Shown piece by piece: positions 45,714 to 54,591 of a stretch of DNA of 64,000 nt (positions are counted from its first letter, which is position 1; every line of letters starts with the position of its first letter). Made by a program: the position numbers and the translations under genes. This stretch comes from Ensifer adhaerens (GTDB lineage Bacteria > Pseudomonadota > Alphaproteobacteria > Rhizobiales > Rhizobiaceae), in assembly GCF_000697965.2 (NCBI RefSeq), contig NZ_CP015881.1:558001-622000 (forward strand). The letters are read 5' to 3'. The notes beneath the pieces are model-generated. The model searched no databases, was not told the DNA's origin, and saw nothing but the letters and a program-made list of their open reading frames with translations.

Positions 45714-46585
45714 CGCGCAACGACCCGATCAAGCACTTCTTCATCTGGCCGGCGCTGATCATCGTGCTGATGATCTCGATCTTCCCGCTCGTCTATTCGC
45801 TGACGACCAGCTTCATGAGCATGCGGCTGGTGCCGCCGACGCCGGCCCGCTTCGTCGGCTTCGGCAACTATCTCGATCTCCTGCAGAACCCGCGGTTCTG
45901 GCATGTGGCGGGTACGACGACGCTGATCGCCTTCATCTCCGTCGGGCTGCAATATGTGATCGGCCTTTCGGTGGCGTTGGCGTTGAATTCAAGAGTGCCG
46001 GGAGAGGGCATCTTCCGCGTCAGCTTCCTGCTGCCGATGCTGGTGGCGCCGGTCGCCGTCGCGCTGATCGCCCGCCAGGTGCTGAACCCGACGATGGGCC
46101 CGCTCAACGAGCTGATGACGGCAATCGGGTTCCCCAACCTGCCGTTCCTCACCCAGACCAGCTGGGCGCTCGGCTCGATCATTGCCGTCGAGGTCTGGCA
46201 ATGGACGCCTTTCGTCATCCTCATGCTGCTTGCCGGGCTACAGACCTTGCCCGACGACGTCTACGAGGCGGCCGCGCTCGAAAATGCCACGCCCTGGCAG
46301 CAGTTCCGCGACATCACCTTTCCTATGCTCCTGCCGATCTCGGTTGCCGTCGTCTTCATCCGGCTGATCGAGAGCTACAAGATCATCGACACGGTCTTCG
46401 TCATGACCGGCGGCGGGCCGGGGATATCGACCGAGACGCTGACGCTGTTTGCCTATCAGGAAGGCTTCAAGAAGTTCAACCTCGGCTACACCTCGGCGCT
46501 TTCGTTCCTGTTCCTGATTGTCATCACAGTCATCGGTCTCGTCTATCTCGCCATCCTCAAGCCCTATCTGGAGAAGCACAAATGA
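45710..46585 (+). CDS. CUT1 sugar ABC transporter permease (MalF/UgpA-like)
   Basis: A 291-residue six-helix permease: helices near 12-35, 72-95, 104-125, 150-175, 205-225 and 260-285, with the EAA loop LPDDVYEAAALENATPWQQFRDITFPMLLP (near 181-210). It belongs to the CUT1 group that imports oligosaccharides, glycosides and sugar alcohols, which is notable because free pentoses are usually imported by CUT2 (RbsABC-like) systems. Coupled by overlaps to the kinase gene upstream and the next permease gene. Confidence 0.92.
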   Translation: MTRNDPIKHFFIWPALIIVLMISIFPLVYSLTTSFMSMRLVPPTPARFVGFGNYLDLLQNPRFWHVAGTTTLIAFISVGLQYVIGLSVALALNSRVPGEGIFRVSFLLPMLVAPVAVALIARQVLNPTMGPLNELMTAIGFPNLPFLTQTSWALGSIIAVEVWQWTPFVILMLLAGLQTLPDDVYEAAALENATPWQQFRDITFPMLLPISVAVVFIRLIESYKIIDTVFVMTGGGPGISTETLTLFAYQEGFKKFNLGYTSALSFLFLIVITVIGLVYLAILKPYLEKHK

Positions 46586-47610
46586 GCGTGCGCACTCTCA
46601 AAGGGAAACGGCGCTGGCTGGCGCTCGGCGGCTGCCTCGTCTGGCTCGCCATCACCTTCTTTCCGCTCTATTGGGTGCTGATCACCTCGTTCAAGACGCC
46701 GATCGCCGTCGTCGGCGGGCCGACCTATCTGCCCTTCGTTGATTTCGAACCGAGCTTGACGGCCTGGAGCGAGCTGTTGTCGGGCCAGCGTGGCCAGTTC
46801 TTCAACACCTTCCTGGCCTCGACAATCATCGGCCTTTCGGCGTCGATCGCCGCGACCTTCATCGGCGCCATGGCAGCCTATGCGCTGGTGCGCTTCACCT
46901 TCCGCTTTCGCCTGCTCTCGGCACTGATCTTCGTGGTGATCGCCTTCGGAGGCTTCCTGCTCGGCCGCCATGTGCTTGGCTACGGCCAGGGCATCTCGCT
47001 GGTCTATGCCTTTGTCGCAGCGCTCGCGCTTGCGGTGATCTCGAGCCGCTTTCGCCTTCCGGGGCCGGAACTCGGCAACAACGACATCGTCTTCTGGTTC
47101 GTCAGCCAGCGCATGTTCCCGCCGATCGTCGCTGCCTTTGCGCTCTACCTGATGTATACCGAGATGGGAAAACTCGGCTTCAAGCTGGTCGACAGCTATA
47201 TCGGCCTGACCTTCGCCTATATCGCTTTCTCGCTGCCGATCGTCATCTGGCTGATGCGCGATTTCTTCGAGGCGCTGCCTGTGGAGGTCGAGGAGGCGGC
47301 GATGGTCGACAACGTGCCGTCGTGGCGGATCTTCTTCGGCATCGTGCTGCCGATGTCGAAGCCGGGTCTGATCGCCACCTTCATGATCACGCTCGCCTTC
47401 GTCTGGAACGAGTTCCTGTTCGCGCTGTTCCTGACCAACTCCAAATGGCAGACGCTGCCCATTCTCGTTGCCGGCCAGAACAGCCAGCGCGGCGACGAAT
47501 GGTGGGCGATTTCCGCTGCCGCCCTCGTTGCCATCATTCCGATGATGGTCATGGCCGGGCTTTTGAGCCGGCTCATGCGCTCCGGCCTGCTTCTTGGAGC
47601 GATCAAGTAA
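46582..47610 (+). CDS. CUT1 sugar ABC transporter permease (MalG-like) with extra helices
   Basis: A 342-residue MalG/UgpE-type permease, about 60 residues longer than usual. The ends are normal (WLAITFFPLYWVLITSFKTP near 22-41; EAA loop PVEVEEAAMVDNVPSWRIFFGIVLPMSKPGL near 233-263). Between the second helix and the FPPIVAAFALYLMYTEMGKLG segment there is an insertion at about 112-170 that adds two hydrophobic segments (LIFVVIAFGGFLLG and LVYAFVAALALAVISS). Such longer MalG-like subunits are known in some rhizobial transporters. ATG 46582 overlaps the previous stop. Confidence 0.9.
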   Translation: MSVRTLKGKRRWLALGGCLVWLAITFFPLYWVLITSFKTPIAVVGGPTYLPFVDFEPSLTAWSELLSGQRGQFFNTFLASTIIGLSASIAATFIGAMAAYALVRFTFRFRLLSALIFVVIAFGGFLLGRHVLGYGQGISLVYAFVAALALAVISSRFRLPGPELGNNDIVFWFVSQRMFPPIVAAFALYLMYTEMGKLGFKLVDSYIGLTFAYIAFSLPIVIWLMRDFFEALPVEVEEAAMVDNVPSWRIFFGIVLPMSKPGLIATFMITLAFVWNEFLFALFLTNSKWQTLPILVAGQNSQRGDEWWAISAAALVAIIPMMVMAGLLSRLMRSGLLLGAIK

Positions 47611-47649
47611 CCAACGCTTTGGCATGCATTCATTCACAGGGAGGATAGA

Positions 47650-49104
47650 ATGAGGAAATTGCTACTGGCATCTGCATCTCTCGCCGCACTCGCATCGGGG
47701 AGCGCGGGAACGGCGCTCGCCTGCGACCCGGACTACACCGGCGTCGAACTGACGGCGACCACACAGACCGGTCCTTACATTGCCTCGGCGCTGCAGCTTG
47801 CGGCCAAAGGCTGGGAGGAAAAGACCTGCGGCAAGGTCAAGGTCGTCGAGTTCCCGTGGTCGGAGCTCTATCCGAAGATCGTGACCTCGCTGACCTCTGG
47901 CGAAGACGCTTTCGACGTGATCGCCTTTGCACCGGCCTGGGCCCCTGATTTCACCGACTTCCTGTCGGAAATGCCGGCCGACATGCAGAAGGGCGCCGAC
48001 TGGGACGATATCGCGCCCGTCTACCGCGAACAGCTGATGGTCTGGAACGGCAAGGTGCTGTCGCAGACGATGGACGGCGACGCCCATACCTACAGCTACC
48101 GAATCGACCTCTTCGAGAACGCCGACAACCAGAAGGCCTTCAAGGAAAAGTACGGCTACGATCTGGCGCCGCCGAAGACCTGGAAGCAGTACCTGGACAT
48201 CGCCGAATACTTCAACCAGCCGGCCAACAACCTCTGGGGCACGGCGGAAGCTTTCCGGCGCGGCGGCCAGCAGTTCTGGTTCCTGTTCAGCCACGTGGCC
48301 GGCTATACCAGCCATCCGGACAATCCGGGCGCCATGTTCTTCAATCCGGAAACGATGGATGCGCAGGTCAACAATCCCGGCTGGGTTCGTGGCCTCGAGG
48401 AATACATCCGGGCCTCAAAGCTCGCGCCGCCGAACGCGCTGAACTTCTCCTTCGGCGAAGTGAACGCCGCTTTTGCCGGCGGCCAGGTGGCGGAATCGAT
48501 CGGCTGGGGTGATACCGGCGTCATCGGCGCCGACCCGAAGCAGTCGAAGGTGGCCGGCAATGTCGGCTCGGCATCGCTGCCGGGATCGGACGAGATCTGG
48601 AACTACAAGACCAAGAAGTGGGACAAGTTCGACCACGTCGTCCAGACCTCCTTCATGGCCTTCGGCGGTTGGCAGGCGGCAGTTCCCGCGACCTCGACCA
48701 AGCAGGAAGCAGCCTGGAACTACATCCAGTATCTGACGAGCCCGGCCGTCTCGGGCCAGGCGGCGATTACCGGCGGCACCGGTGTGAACCCTTACCGCAT
48801 CTCGCACACGACCAATCTCGATCTCTGGTCGAAGATCTTCTCCGAGCGTGAGGCGAAGGAATATCTTGGTGCGCAGAAGGAGGCGGTGACCGCCAAGAAC
48901 ATCGCGCTCGACATGCGCCTTCCCGGCTACTTCTCCTACACCGAAGTGCTGGAGATCGAGCTTTCCAAGGCGCTTGCCGGCGAAGTGACGCCGCAACAGG
49001 CGCTCGATAGCGTCGCCGAGCAGTGGAACAAGCTGACCGACGAGTTCGGCCGCGACAAGCAGCTTGCCGCCTATCGCGCCTCCATGGGCTTGCCGCAGCA
49101 GTAA
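47650..49104 (+). CDS. CUT1 sugar ABC transporter solute-binding protein (family 1)
   Basis: A 484-residue periplasmic receptor. The signal peptide (about 1-24, [12 protein letters not shown]) is followed by Cys; there is no clear lipobox (LAC preceded by A-L-A could be read as one, so lipidation is not fully excluded). The mature protein shows the SBP_bac_1 features [30 protein letters not shown] (near 77-106) and [14 protein letters not shown] hinge region near 280. It lies 39 bases after the permease genes, GGGAGG before ATG 47650. Ligand unknown; the operon suggests a deoxyribose derivative. Confidence 0.92.
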   Translation: MRKLLLASASLAALASGSAGTALACDPDYTGVELTATTQTGPYIASALQLAAKGWEEKTCGKVKVVEFPWSELYPKIVTSLTSGEDAFDVIAFAPAWAPDFTDFLSEMPADMQKGADWDDIAPVYREQLMVWNGKVLSQTMDGDAHTYSYRIDLFENADNQKAFKEKYGYDLAPPKTWKQYLDIAEYFNQPANNLWGTAEAFRRGGQQFWFLFSHVAGYTSHPDNPGAMFFNPETMDAQVNNPGWVRGLEEYIRASKLAPPNALNFSFGEVNAAFAGGQVAESIGWGDTGVIGADPKQSKVAGNVGSASLPGSDEIWNYKTKKWDKFDHVVQTSFMAFGGWQAAVPATSTKQEAAWNYIQYLTSPAVSGQAAITGGTGVNPYRISHTTNLDLWSKIFSEREAKEYLGAQKEAVTAKNIALDMRLPGYFSYTEVLEIELSKALAGEVTPQQALDSVAEQWNKLTDEFGRDKQLAAYRASMGLPQQ

Positions 49105-49112
49105 CGAAACCA

Positions 49113-49141
49113 CGCCCGCCCCGAAGCGATCGGGGCGGGCG
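49113..49141 (+). other. Strong hairpin between solute-binding protein and ATPase genes
   Basis: CGCCCGCCCCG (49113-49123) pairs perfectly with CGGGGCGGGCG (49131-49141) across a 7-base loop, 9 bases after the stop. It lacks a T tract, so it probably protects the abundant receptor mRNA and reduces read-through to the ATPase gene. Confidence 0.65.
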
Positions 49142-49189
49142 CCACCGTCCCCGGCGAGACCGGGCACAGACAGCATCAGAGGCTACAGC

Positions 49190-50281
49190 ATGTCACAGGT
49201 CCGATTGCAGCAGATCACCAAGTCCTTCGGGAGCGTCACCGTCATTCCGCCGCTCGATCTCGACATTGCCGATCGTGAGTTCGTCGTGCTCGTCGGTCCC
49301 TCCGGCTGCGGCAAGACGACGACGCTCAGGATGATTGCCGGCCTCGAAACTGCGACTTCGGGTTCGATCCGGATTGGCGATCGCGACGTGACCGATCTCA
49401 GACCGGGCCTGCGCAATTGCTCCATGGTGTTTCAGAATTACGCGCTCTATCCGCACATGACGGTCGCCGAGAACATCGGCTACGGCATGAAGGTGCGCGG
49501 CACGCCGAAGGCGGAGATCGAAAAGGCGGTAACGGATGCCGCTCGCATCCTCAACCTCGGCGCCTATCTCAATCGCAAGCCGAGCGCACTTTCGGGCGGC
49601 CAGCGCCAGCGCGTGGCGATCGGCCGGGCGATCGTACGCCAGCCGGATGTCTTCCTCTTCGACGAGCCGTTGTCGAACCTAGATGCCAAACTTCGCATCG
49701 AAATGCGCACCGAAATCAAGCTCTTGCACCGGCGTCTTCAGACGACTGCCGTTTACGTGACCCACGATCAGGTGGAAGCCATGACCATGGCCGACCGCGT
49801 CGTCGTCATGAACCAGGGCCGCATCGAGCAGGCGGCCGATCCGATCACGCTCTATGAGGCCCCCGCCAATCTTTTCGTCGCCGCCTTCATCGGTGCGCCG
49901 AGCATGAATTTCCTCGAGGGGCGGCTGGAGCGCGGCGATGGAGGGATGCAGTTCATAGCTGATGGGGACGTGGCCGTGGCTATCCCGGAAAACCGCGCCG
50001 AAAAACTCGGCGCCTACGTCGGAAAAGCGGTCGTGCTCGGCATCCGGCCGGAACATACGATGGCGACGGACGCCAATGCGCCAACAGTCAGGCTGATCGT
50101 GCGCGATATCGAACCGCTCGGCCCGCATACGCTGGCTCTTGGCCGGGTCGGGCCTGCCGCTTTCACGGCGCAGGTTCACGCCGCGTCACGCATCGGCCCC
50201 GACGATCAGATCGCGGTGCCGATCGAGACGGAGAAAATGCATTTCTTCCTGAAGGAAACCGGTGGGGCGATCGGCCGCTGA
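49190..50281 (+). CDS. CUT1 sugar ABC transporter ATPase (UgpC/MalK-like)
   Basis: A 363-residue ATPase with Walker [10 protein letters not shown] (near 36), Q-loop [26 protein letters not shown] (near 80), signature [15 protein letters not shown] (near 133), Walker [17 protein letters not shown] (near 153), H-loop [11 protein letters not shown] (near 186) and a C-terminal TOBE/MalK-type regulatory domain (about 240-363). It energises the CUT1 permeases. ATG 49190 begins the standard family N-terminus ([14 protein letters not shown]). It is the last gene of the operon. Confidence 0.93.
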   Translation: MSQVRLQQITKSFGSVTVIPPLDLDIADREFVVLVGPSGCGKTTTLRMIAGLETATSGSIRIGDRDVTDLRPGLRNCSMVFQNYALYPHMTVAENIGYGMKVRGTPKAEIEKAVTDAARILNLGAYLNRKPSALSGGQRQRVAIGRAIVRQPDVFLFDEPLSNLDAKLRIEMRTEIKLLHRRLQTTAVYVTHDQVEAMTMADRVVVMNQGRIEQAADPITLYEAPANLFVAAFIGAPSMNFLEGRLERGDGGMQFIADGDVAVAIPENRAEKLGAYVGKAVVLGIRPEHTMATDANAPTVRLIVRDIEPLGPHTLALGRVGPAAFTAQVHAASRIGPDDQIAVPIETEKMHFFLKETGGAIGR

Positions 50282-50291
50282 GCGGATGGAT

Positions 50292-50322
50292 GGCCGAAGG
50301 CGATGACGCCTCCGGCCTGCTG
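50292..50322. terminator. Hairpin between convergent ATPase and GAF genes
   Basis: GGCCGAAGGCG (50292-50302) and CGCCTCCGGCC (50307-50317) pair with one mismatch across a 4-base loop and lie in the 43-base gap between two convergent genes. The flank TGCTGTCTT is only mildly T-rich; likely a shared bidirectional terminator. Confidence 0.6.
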
Positions 50323-50324
50323 TC

Positions 50325-50831
50325 TTACTTCTTCTCGGCGCGTGCTGCGGCGAGGAAGGCGAGCTTCGCCGGCAGCTCCAGGTGCTTGGAGAGTGCCACG
50401 CGCTCCGGCGTGTAGTGATGCTCGACGTCGAGGCAGTTGACGGTGCCGAGCAGCTCGCCGCCGACAACGACCGGGATGTTGGCAACCGAGCCGCAGCCGA
50501 GCGACCAGATCGTCTCGTGGTCCGGGAAAACCTTGGCGATATCGGCGATGGTGTTGGCGACGAAGGTCTGGTGCGCCTTGTGCACGATGTCGAACCAGCT
50601 GTCGTAGCGGATCGGCTTGGTGCCCGAGGTCGGGTACTCCGCGGGGTGCGAGGTGTAGGCGCGGCGCGCGACTTCGTTGACCATGTCTACGGTCATGATG
50701 GTGAAGAGCTTGGCGCCGATCACCTGGCGGCTAAGCGTCTGCAATGCGGTCCATACCGCATCGGCATCGGTGGTCTTGGCAATGGCCGCGTCGAATTCCG
50801 CCAGCGCGGCAGCGATCTGTTCACTGTTCAT
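50325..50831 (-). CDS. Small GAF-domain protein at the end of a peptide ABC operon
   Basis: A 168-residue protein consisting of one GAF domain (about 15-155; ALQTLSRQVIGAKLFTIMTVD, SLGCGSVANIPVVVGGELLGTVNCLDVEHHYTPERV) and no output domain. GAF modules bind small ligands or, as in free methionine-(R)-sulfoxide reductase, act as enzymes; the cysteine spacing here (SLGCGS, VNCLD) does not obviously match that enzyme. It lies 68 bases after the last ATPase gene of the minus-strand ABC operon, so it may be co-transcribed and act on or sense the imported compound. Function unknown. Confidence 0.8.
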   Translation of the reverse strand: MNSEQIAAALAEFDAAIAKTTDADAVWTALQTLSRQVIGAKLFTIMTVDMVNEVARRAYTSHPAEYPTSGTKPIRYDSWFDIVHKAHQTFVANTIADIAKVFPDHETIWSLGCGSVANIPVVVGGELLGTVNCLDVEHHYTPERVALSKHLELPAKLAFLAAARAEKK

Positions 50832-50899
50832 GCTATGTCCTTGGGGTTACTCGATATCTTAGAAGGGGACAGACGATAAATCGTCGGTGTTGTCCCATC

Positions 50900-51640
50900 C
50901 TAGTTGGCATGCGCGGCGCTGATCTGCATCAGCTCGCGCGAATAGGGATCCTTGAGGTCACCGCGCTTGAGGTCGGCGACATCGGCAATCTCGACGATCC
51001 GGCCCTGGCGCATGACAGCGAGGCGATCGCAGAGGAAGGAGACGACCGCCAGGTTGTGGGTGACCATCAGGAAGGTGAGGTTCTGCTCGCGCCGGAGGCG
51101 CTTCAACAGGTTGAGGATTTCGGCCTGGACCGAAACGTCGAGCGCTGATGTCGGCTCGTCGAGTAAGAGCACCTTCGGCTTCAGCATCAGTGCACGGGCA
51201 ATCGCCACGCGCTGGCGCTGGCCGCCCGAGAGCTGGTGCGGAAAACGGAAGCGGAACTTGCGATCGAGGCCGACCGAGGTCATGACCTCTTCGATGCGGG
51301 CGTTGCGGTCGCCGATGCCGTGGATCGTCAGCGCTTCGCCGAGCGTGGCGTCGACCGTCTTTCGCGGGTGCAGCGAGCCGTAGGGATCCTGGAACACCAT
51401 TTGGCACTGACGCGAAAAGGCGCGGTCGATGCCGTGGCCGCGGGGCGAGCCGAGCACGGTGATCTCGCCGGTCCATTCCGGCGCGAGACCTGCGATTGCC
51501 TTCAGCACCGTCGATTTTCCCGAGCCGCTTTCGCCGACAAGGGCAAAGCTCTCGCCGTCGGCGATATCGAGATTGACGTCGTGGGTGATCTGCACGTCGC
51601 CGTACGAGATGTCGAGGTTCTTCAGAGAGAGCGCGGTCAT
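50900..51640 (-). CDS. Peptide-type ABC transporter ATPase (DppF-like, short)
   Basis: A 246-residue ATPase; ATG 51640 overlaps the previous stop (ATGA), which favours it over a start four codons upstream. Walker [10 protein letters not shown] near 40, Q-loop MVFQDPYGSLHPRKTV near 85, signature [16 protein letters not shown] near 137, Walker [17 protein letters not shown] near 157. The long C-terminal cysteine tail of DppF proteins is missing: the protein ends soon after KDPYSRELMQISAAHAN. This form is common in some dipeptide/nickel/opine-type importers. Confidence 0.92.
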   Translation of the reverse strand: MTALSLKNLDISYGDVQITHDVNLDIADGESFALVGESGSGKSTVLKAIAGLAPEWTGEITVLGSPRGHGIDRAFSRQCQMVFQDPYGSLHPRKTVDATLGEALTIHGIGDRNARIEEVMTSVGLDRKFRFRFPHQLSGGQRQRVAIARALMLKPKVLLLDEPTSALDVSVQAEILNLLKRLRREQNLTFLMVTHNLAVVSFLCDRLAVMRQGRIVEIADVADLKRGDLKDPYSRELMQISAAHAN

Positions 51641-52470
51641 GCCTTGGCCCATGCGCTGCGGTCGAGCACCGGCAGCTCGTCCCGTGTTTCATCGAGGCGC
51701 GGAATGGAGGCGATCAGCCCGCGCGTATAGGGGTGCTTGGCCGCCATCAGTTCGCCGGCCTTGCATTCCTCAACCACCTCGCCGGTGTTCATCACGAGGA
51801 TGCGGTCGCAATAGCTGGAGACGAGATTGAGGTCATGGCTGATGAAGATCAGGCCCATGCCCTTGCGTTTCACCAGTTCGTCGATGATGTCGAGCACCTG
51901 GGCCTGGACGGAAACGTCGAGCGCCGAGGTCGGCTCGTCGGCGATCAGAAGGTCCGGCTCGGGGATCAGCATCATCGCGATCATCACGCGCTGGCCCATG
52001 CCACCGGAGACTTCGTGCGGGTAGAGCTTGGCGACGCGTTCCGGATCTGCAATGCGCACCGATTCCAGCATCGTAAGCACGCGCGCGTTGACCTCGCGGC
52101 GCGGCAGCTTCTGGTGCGTCAGCAACGCTTCGGCGATCTGCTCGCCGATGGTCATGACCGGGTTCAGCGAGAACTTCGGGTCTTGCATCACCATGGAAAT
52201 GCGGGCGCCGCGGATGGCGCGCATCTGCCGCTCGGACTGCTTCAGGAGGTCGACGCCGTCGAAGACGAGCTTGTCGGCGGTGACCCGACCCGGTGCCCGG
52301 ATCAGCTGCAGGATCGAGCGACCGGTCATCGACTTGCCCGAGCCGCTCTCGCCGACGATGCCGAGGCGTTCGCGGCCGAGGGTGAAGGAGATGCCGCGCA
52401 CGACTTCGAGATCACCGCGGGGCGTCGGGAAGGTGACGCGCAGGTTTTCGACTTCGAGAAGATTGCTCAT
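51637..52470 (-). CDS. Peptide-type ABC transporter ATPase (DppD-like, short)
   Basis: A 277-residue ATPase with Walker [11 protein letters not shown] near 38, Q-loop MVMQDPKFSLNPVMTIG near 92, signature EVSGGMGQRVMIAMML near 151 (a Met-Gly in place of the usual Arg-Gln), and Walker [17 protein letters not shown] near 171. It lacks the C-terminal Cys-rich oligopeptide tail, like its partner gene. Both its start (52470) and its stop (51637) overlap neighbours by four bases, so four transporter genes are translationally linked. Confidence 0.92.
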   Translation of the reverse strand: MSNLLEVENLRVTFPTPRGDLEVVRGISFTLGRERLGIVGESGSGKSMTGRSILQLIRAPGRVTADKLVFDGVDLLKQSERQMRAIRGARISMVMQDPKFSLNPVMTIGEQIAEALLTHQKLPRREVNARVLTMLESVRIADPERVAKLYPHEVSGGMGQRVMIAMMLIPEPDLLIADEPTSALDVSVQAQVLDIIDELVKRKGMGLIFISHDLNLVSSYCDRILVMNTGEVVEECKAGELMAAKHPYTRGLIASIPRLDETRDELPVLDRSAWAKA

Positions 52471-53375
52471 CAGCGCTGCTCCCCGCTCTTCGGATCGAGC
52501 ACGTCGCGCAGGCCATCACCGAGGAAGCAGAAGCCGAGGCTAACGAGAATGATGGCAAAGCCGGGCATGGTCGCGACCCACCACTGATCGAGAATGAAGG
52601 AGCGACCGCGCGAGATCATCGCGCCCCATTCGGGAAGTGGCGGCTGAGCGCCAAGTCCGATGAAGCCGAGACCGGCGGCCGTCAGGATGATGCCGGCCAT
52701 GTCGAGCGTGACGCGGACGATCATCGATGAGGTGCAGAGCGGGAGCACGTGGCCGAGATTGACCCGGAGGCTCGACGCGCCGAGCAGACGCACCGCCGAA
52801 ATGAATTCGGAGTTCTTGAAGGTCAGCGTCTCCGCACGAGCGACACGGGCATAGCCGGGCCAGGAGGTGATCGCGATGGCGATGATCGCGTTCTCGATGC
52901 CGGGACCAAGGGCTGCAACGAAGGCAAGCGCCAGGATGAGCTTCGGCAGCGACAGGAAGATATCGGTAATGCCCATCAGGATACGGTCGACCCAGCCACC
53001 GAAATAACCGGCAGCCACGCCGATCACCAGGCCGGCAGGGGCTGCGAGCACTGCAACCAGCGTGACGATGGCCAGCGTGATGCGTGAACCGTAGACAACG
53101 CGGGACCAAATGTCGCGGCCGAGTTCGTCGGTTCCCATCCAGTGGGCGGCACTCGGCGGCAGCAGGCGTTCGCTCAGCGACTGGCGCAGCGGATCATGGG
53201 TGGCGAGCCACGGCGCAAAGAGTGCGGTCAGCACCAGAACGAGGATGATGACGGCGCCGACAACGGCGAGCGGATTGCGCATCAGCGCGCCGAAGATGCG
53301 ATAGAAGCGCCCGAGGCGCGCCTGCATCGGCGAGGCGGGGCTGTCGTCGATCAGCCAGTCGCGAAGTGTGGTCAT
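52470..53375 (-). CDS. Peptide-type ABC transporter permease (DppC-like)
   Basis: A 301-residue permease. ATG 53375 has GGGAGGAG upstream; longer in-frame starts run into the preceding permease gene. It has an N-terminal OppC-type helix (NPLAVVGAVIILVLVLTALFAPWLATHDPL), MGTDELGRDIWSRVVYGSR near 90-108, and EAA loop SEFISAVRLLGASSLRVNLGHVLPLCTSSMIVRVTLDMAG near 195-233. It forms the channel with the DppB-like subunit. Confidence 0.92.
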   Translation of the reverse strand: MTTLRDWLIDDSPASPMQARLGRFYRIFGALMRNPLAVVGAVIILVLVLTALFAPWLATHDPLRQSLSERLLPPSAAHWMGTDELGRDIWSRVVYGSRITLAIVTLVAVLAAPAGLVIGVAAGYFGGWVDRILMGITDIFLSLPKLILALAFVAALGPGIENAIIAIAITSWPGYARVARAETLTFKNSEFISAVRLLGASSLRVNLGHVLPLCTSSMIVRVTLDMAGIILTAAGLGFIGLGAQPPLPEWGAMISRGRSFILDQWWVATMPGFAIILVSLGFCFLGDGLRDVLDPKSGEQR

Positions 53376-53388
53376 GGTCGCTCCTCCC

Positions 53389-54462
53389 TTAGCGTGCACG
53401 CGGATCGAGCACGCGATAGAGCACGTCCGAAATCTTGTTGATGCCGATAAAGACCGCGCCGATGACGAGGGTCGAGCCGAGCACGGCCGACATGTCGGCA
53501 TTGAGCAGAGCGACGGTCAGGTAGTTGCCGATGCCGGGCCAGGAGAAGATCGTCTCGATCATCACGGAGCCTTCGAGCAGGCCGGCATAGGACAGGCCGA
53601 TAACGGTGATCAGCGGCACGCGGATCGGCCGGAAGGCATGGCGCCAGATGACCAGGCGCTCCGGCACGCCTTTGACCCGGGCGGTCGTCACATATTCCTG
53701 GCTCAGCTGGTCGAGCATGAAGGAGCGCGTCATGCGGGCGATATAGGCGAGCGAGAAGAAGCCGAGGCAGGACGCCGGCAGGATCAGGTGCCAGACGGCG
53801 TTGCGGAAGATCTCCCATTCGCCAGCAATGATGCTGTCGACAAGGATCAGGCCCGTGACCGGCGACACCATGCCGTCGTAAAAGATGTCGACACGGCCGG
53901 GGCCGCCGACCCATTTCAGCTTCGCGTAGAAAATCGCCAGGCCGACGAGACCGAGCCAGAAGGCAGGCACCGAATAACCGAGCAGACCGATGACGCGGAT
54001 GCCCTGATCGAGCCAGGAGCCACGGCGGGCGGCGGCAAAAACCCCGAGCGGCACGCCGATCAGCACGCCGAGCATGATGCCGAGCGTCGCCATTTCGAGT
54101 GTTGCCGGGAAGACGCGAGCGAGGTCCTCGATAACCGGCTTGCCCGTCGAAACCGATGTTCCGAAATTGAAGGTGGCGACGTCACGTACGTAGCTGACGA
54201 ACTGCGTGATCAGCGGCTGGTCGAGCCCCATTTCCTGGCGCACGCGCTCATAGACGGCGACGGGTGCGCGGTCGCCGACGACAGCCAGAACCGGGTCGAT
54301 CGGCACGATGCGGCCGATGAAGAAGGTGATTGCGAGCAGGCCGAGGAAGGTTATCGCAAGCGTTACCAGGAAGCCTGCCAGTGAAAGAAGGCGCTGCCGT
54401 CCCCGACTGGGTCTGGCGGCGCGGCGCGCCGGCGCTGCTGCTGTCGTGCTGTCGTTTGCCAC
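53389..54462 (-). CDS. Peptide-type ABC transporter permease (DppB-like)
   Basis: A 357-residue permease, longer than typical because of a basic 25-residue N-terminal tail (ARRAARPSRGRQR). It contains LAITFFIGRIVPIDPVLAVVGDRAPVAVYERVRQEMGLDQPL (near 43-84) and EAA loop SQEYVTTARVKGVPERLVIWRHAFRPIRVPLITVIGLSYA (near 247-286). It is the first gene of the minus-strand operon (two permeases, two ATPases, GAF protein). The matching solute-binding protein is encoded divergently at 55286. Confidence 0.92.
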   Translation of the reverse strand: MANDSTTAAAPARRAARPSRGRQRLLSLAGFLVTLAITFLGLLAITFFIGRIVPIDPVLAVVGDRAPVAVYERVRQEMGLDQPLITQFVSYVRDVATFNFGTSVSTGKPVIEDLARVFPATLEMATLGIMLGVLIGVPLGVFAAARRGSWLDQGIRVIGLLGYSVPAFWLGLVGLAIFYAKLKWVGGPGRVDIFYDGMVSPVTGLILVDSIIAGEWEIFRNAVWHLILPASCLGFFSLAYIARMTRSFMLDQLSQEYVTTARVKGVPERLVIWRHAFRPIRVPLITVIGLSYAGLLEGSVMIETIFSWPGIGNYLTVALLNADMSAVLGSTLVIGAVFIGINKISDVLYRVLDPRAR

Positions 54463-54534
54463 GTGGCGTCACCATCCCTCTTCGCTTGCGGTCTCACTTG
54501 TCGATACCGCAAAAATTTGCTTGGAGTATATAAA

Positions 54535-54546
54535 TAAGTTTGCTTA
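54535..54546. promoter_or_regulatory. Possible operator TAAG-TTTG-CTTA between divergent units
   Basis: TAAG (54535-54538) and CTTA (54543-54546) form a short inverted repeat with a 4-base centre, and the string TTTGCTT also occurs at about 54506-54542 as a direct repeat, in an AT-rich stretch between the DppB-like gene and the XRE/cupin gene. An XRE/cupin regulator encoded next door is the natural candidate to bind here. The arms are short, so this is tentative. Confidence 0.35.
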
Positions 54547-54591
54547 AATCAAAAAAATTTTACTGGGGCGGAAACGGGAGGAATAACCGCT

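Noticed and set aside
50325..50831. Free methionine-(R)-sulfoxide reductase
   Set aside because: It is a lone GAF domain of the right size, but the conserved cysteine pattern of that enzyme could not be found.
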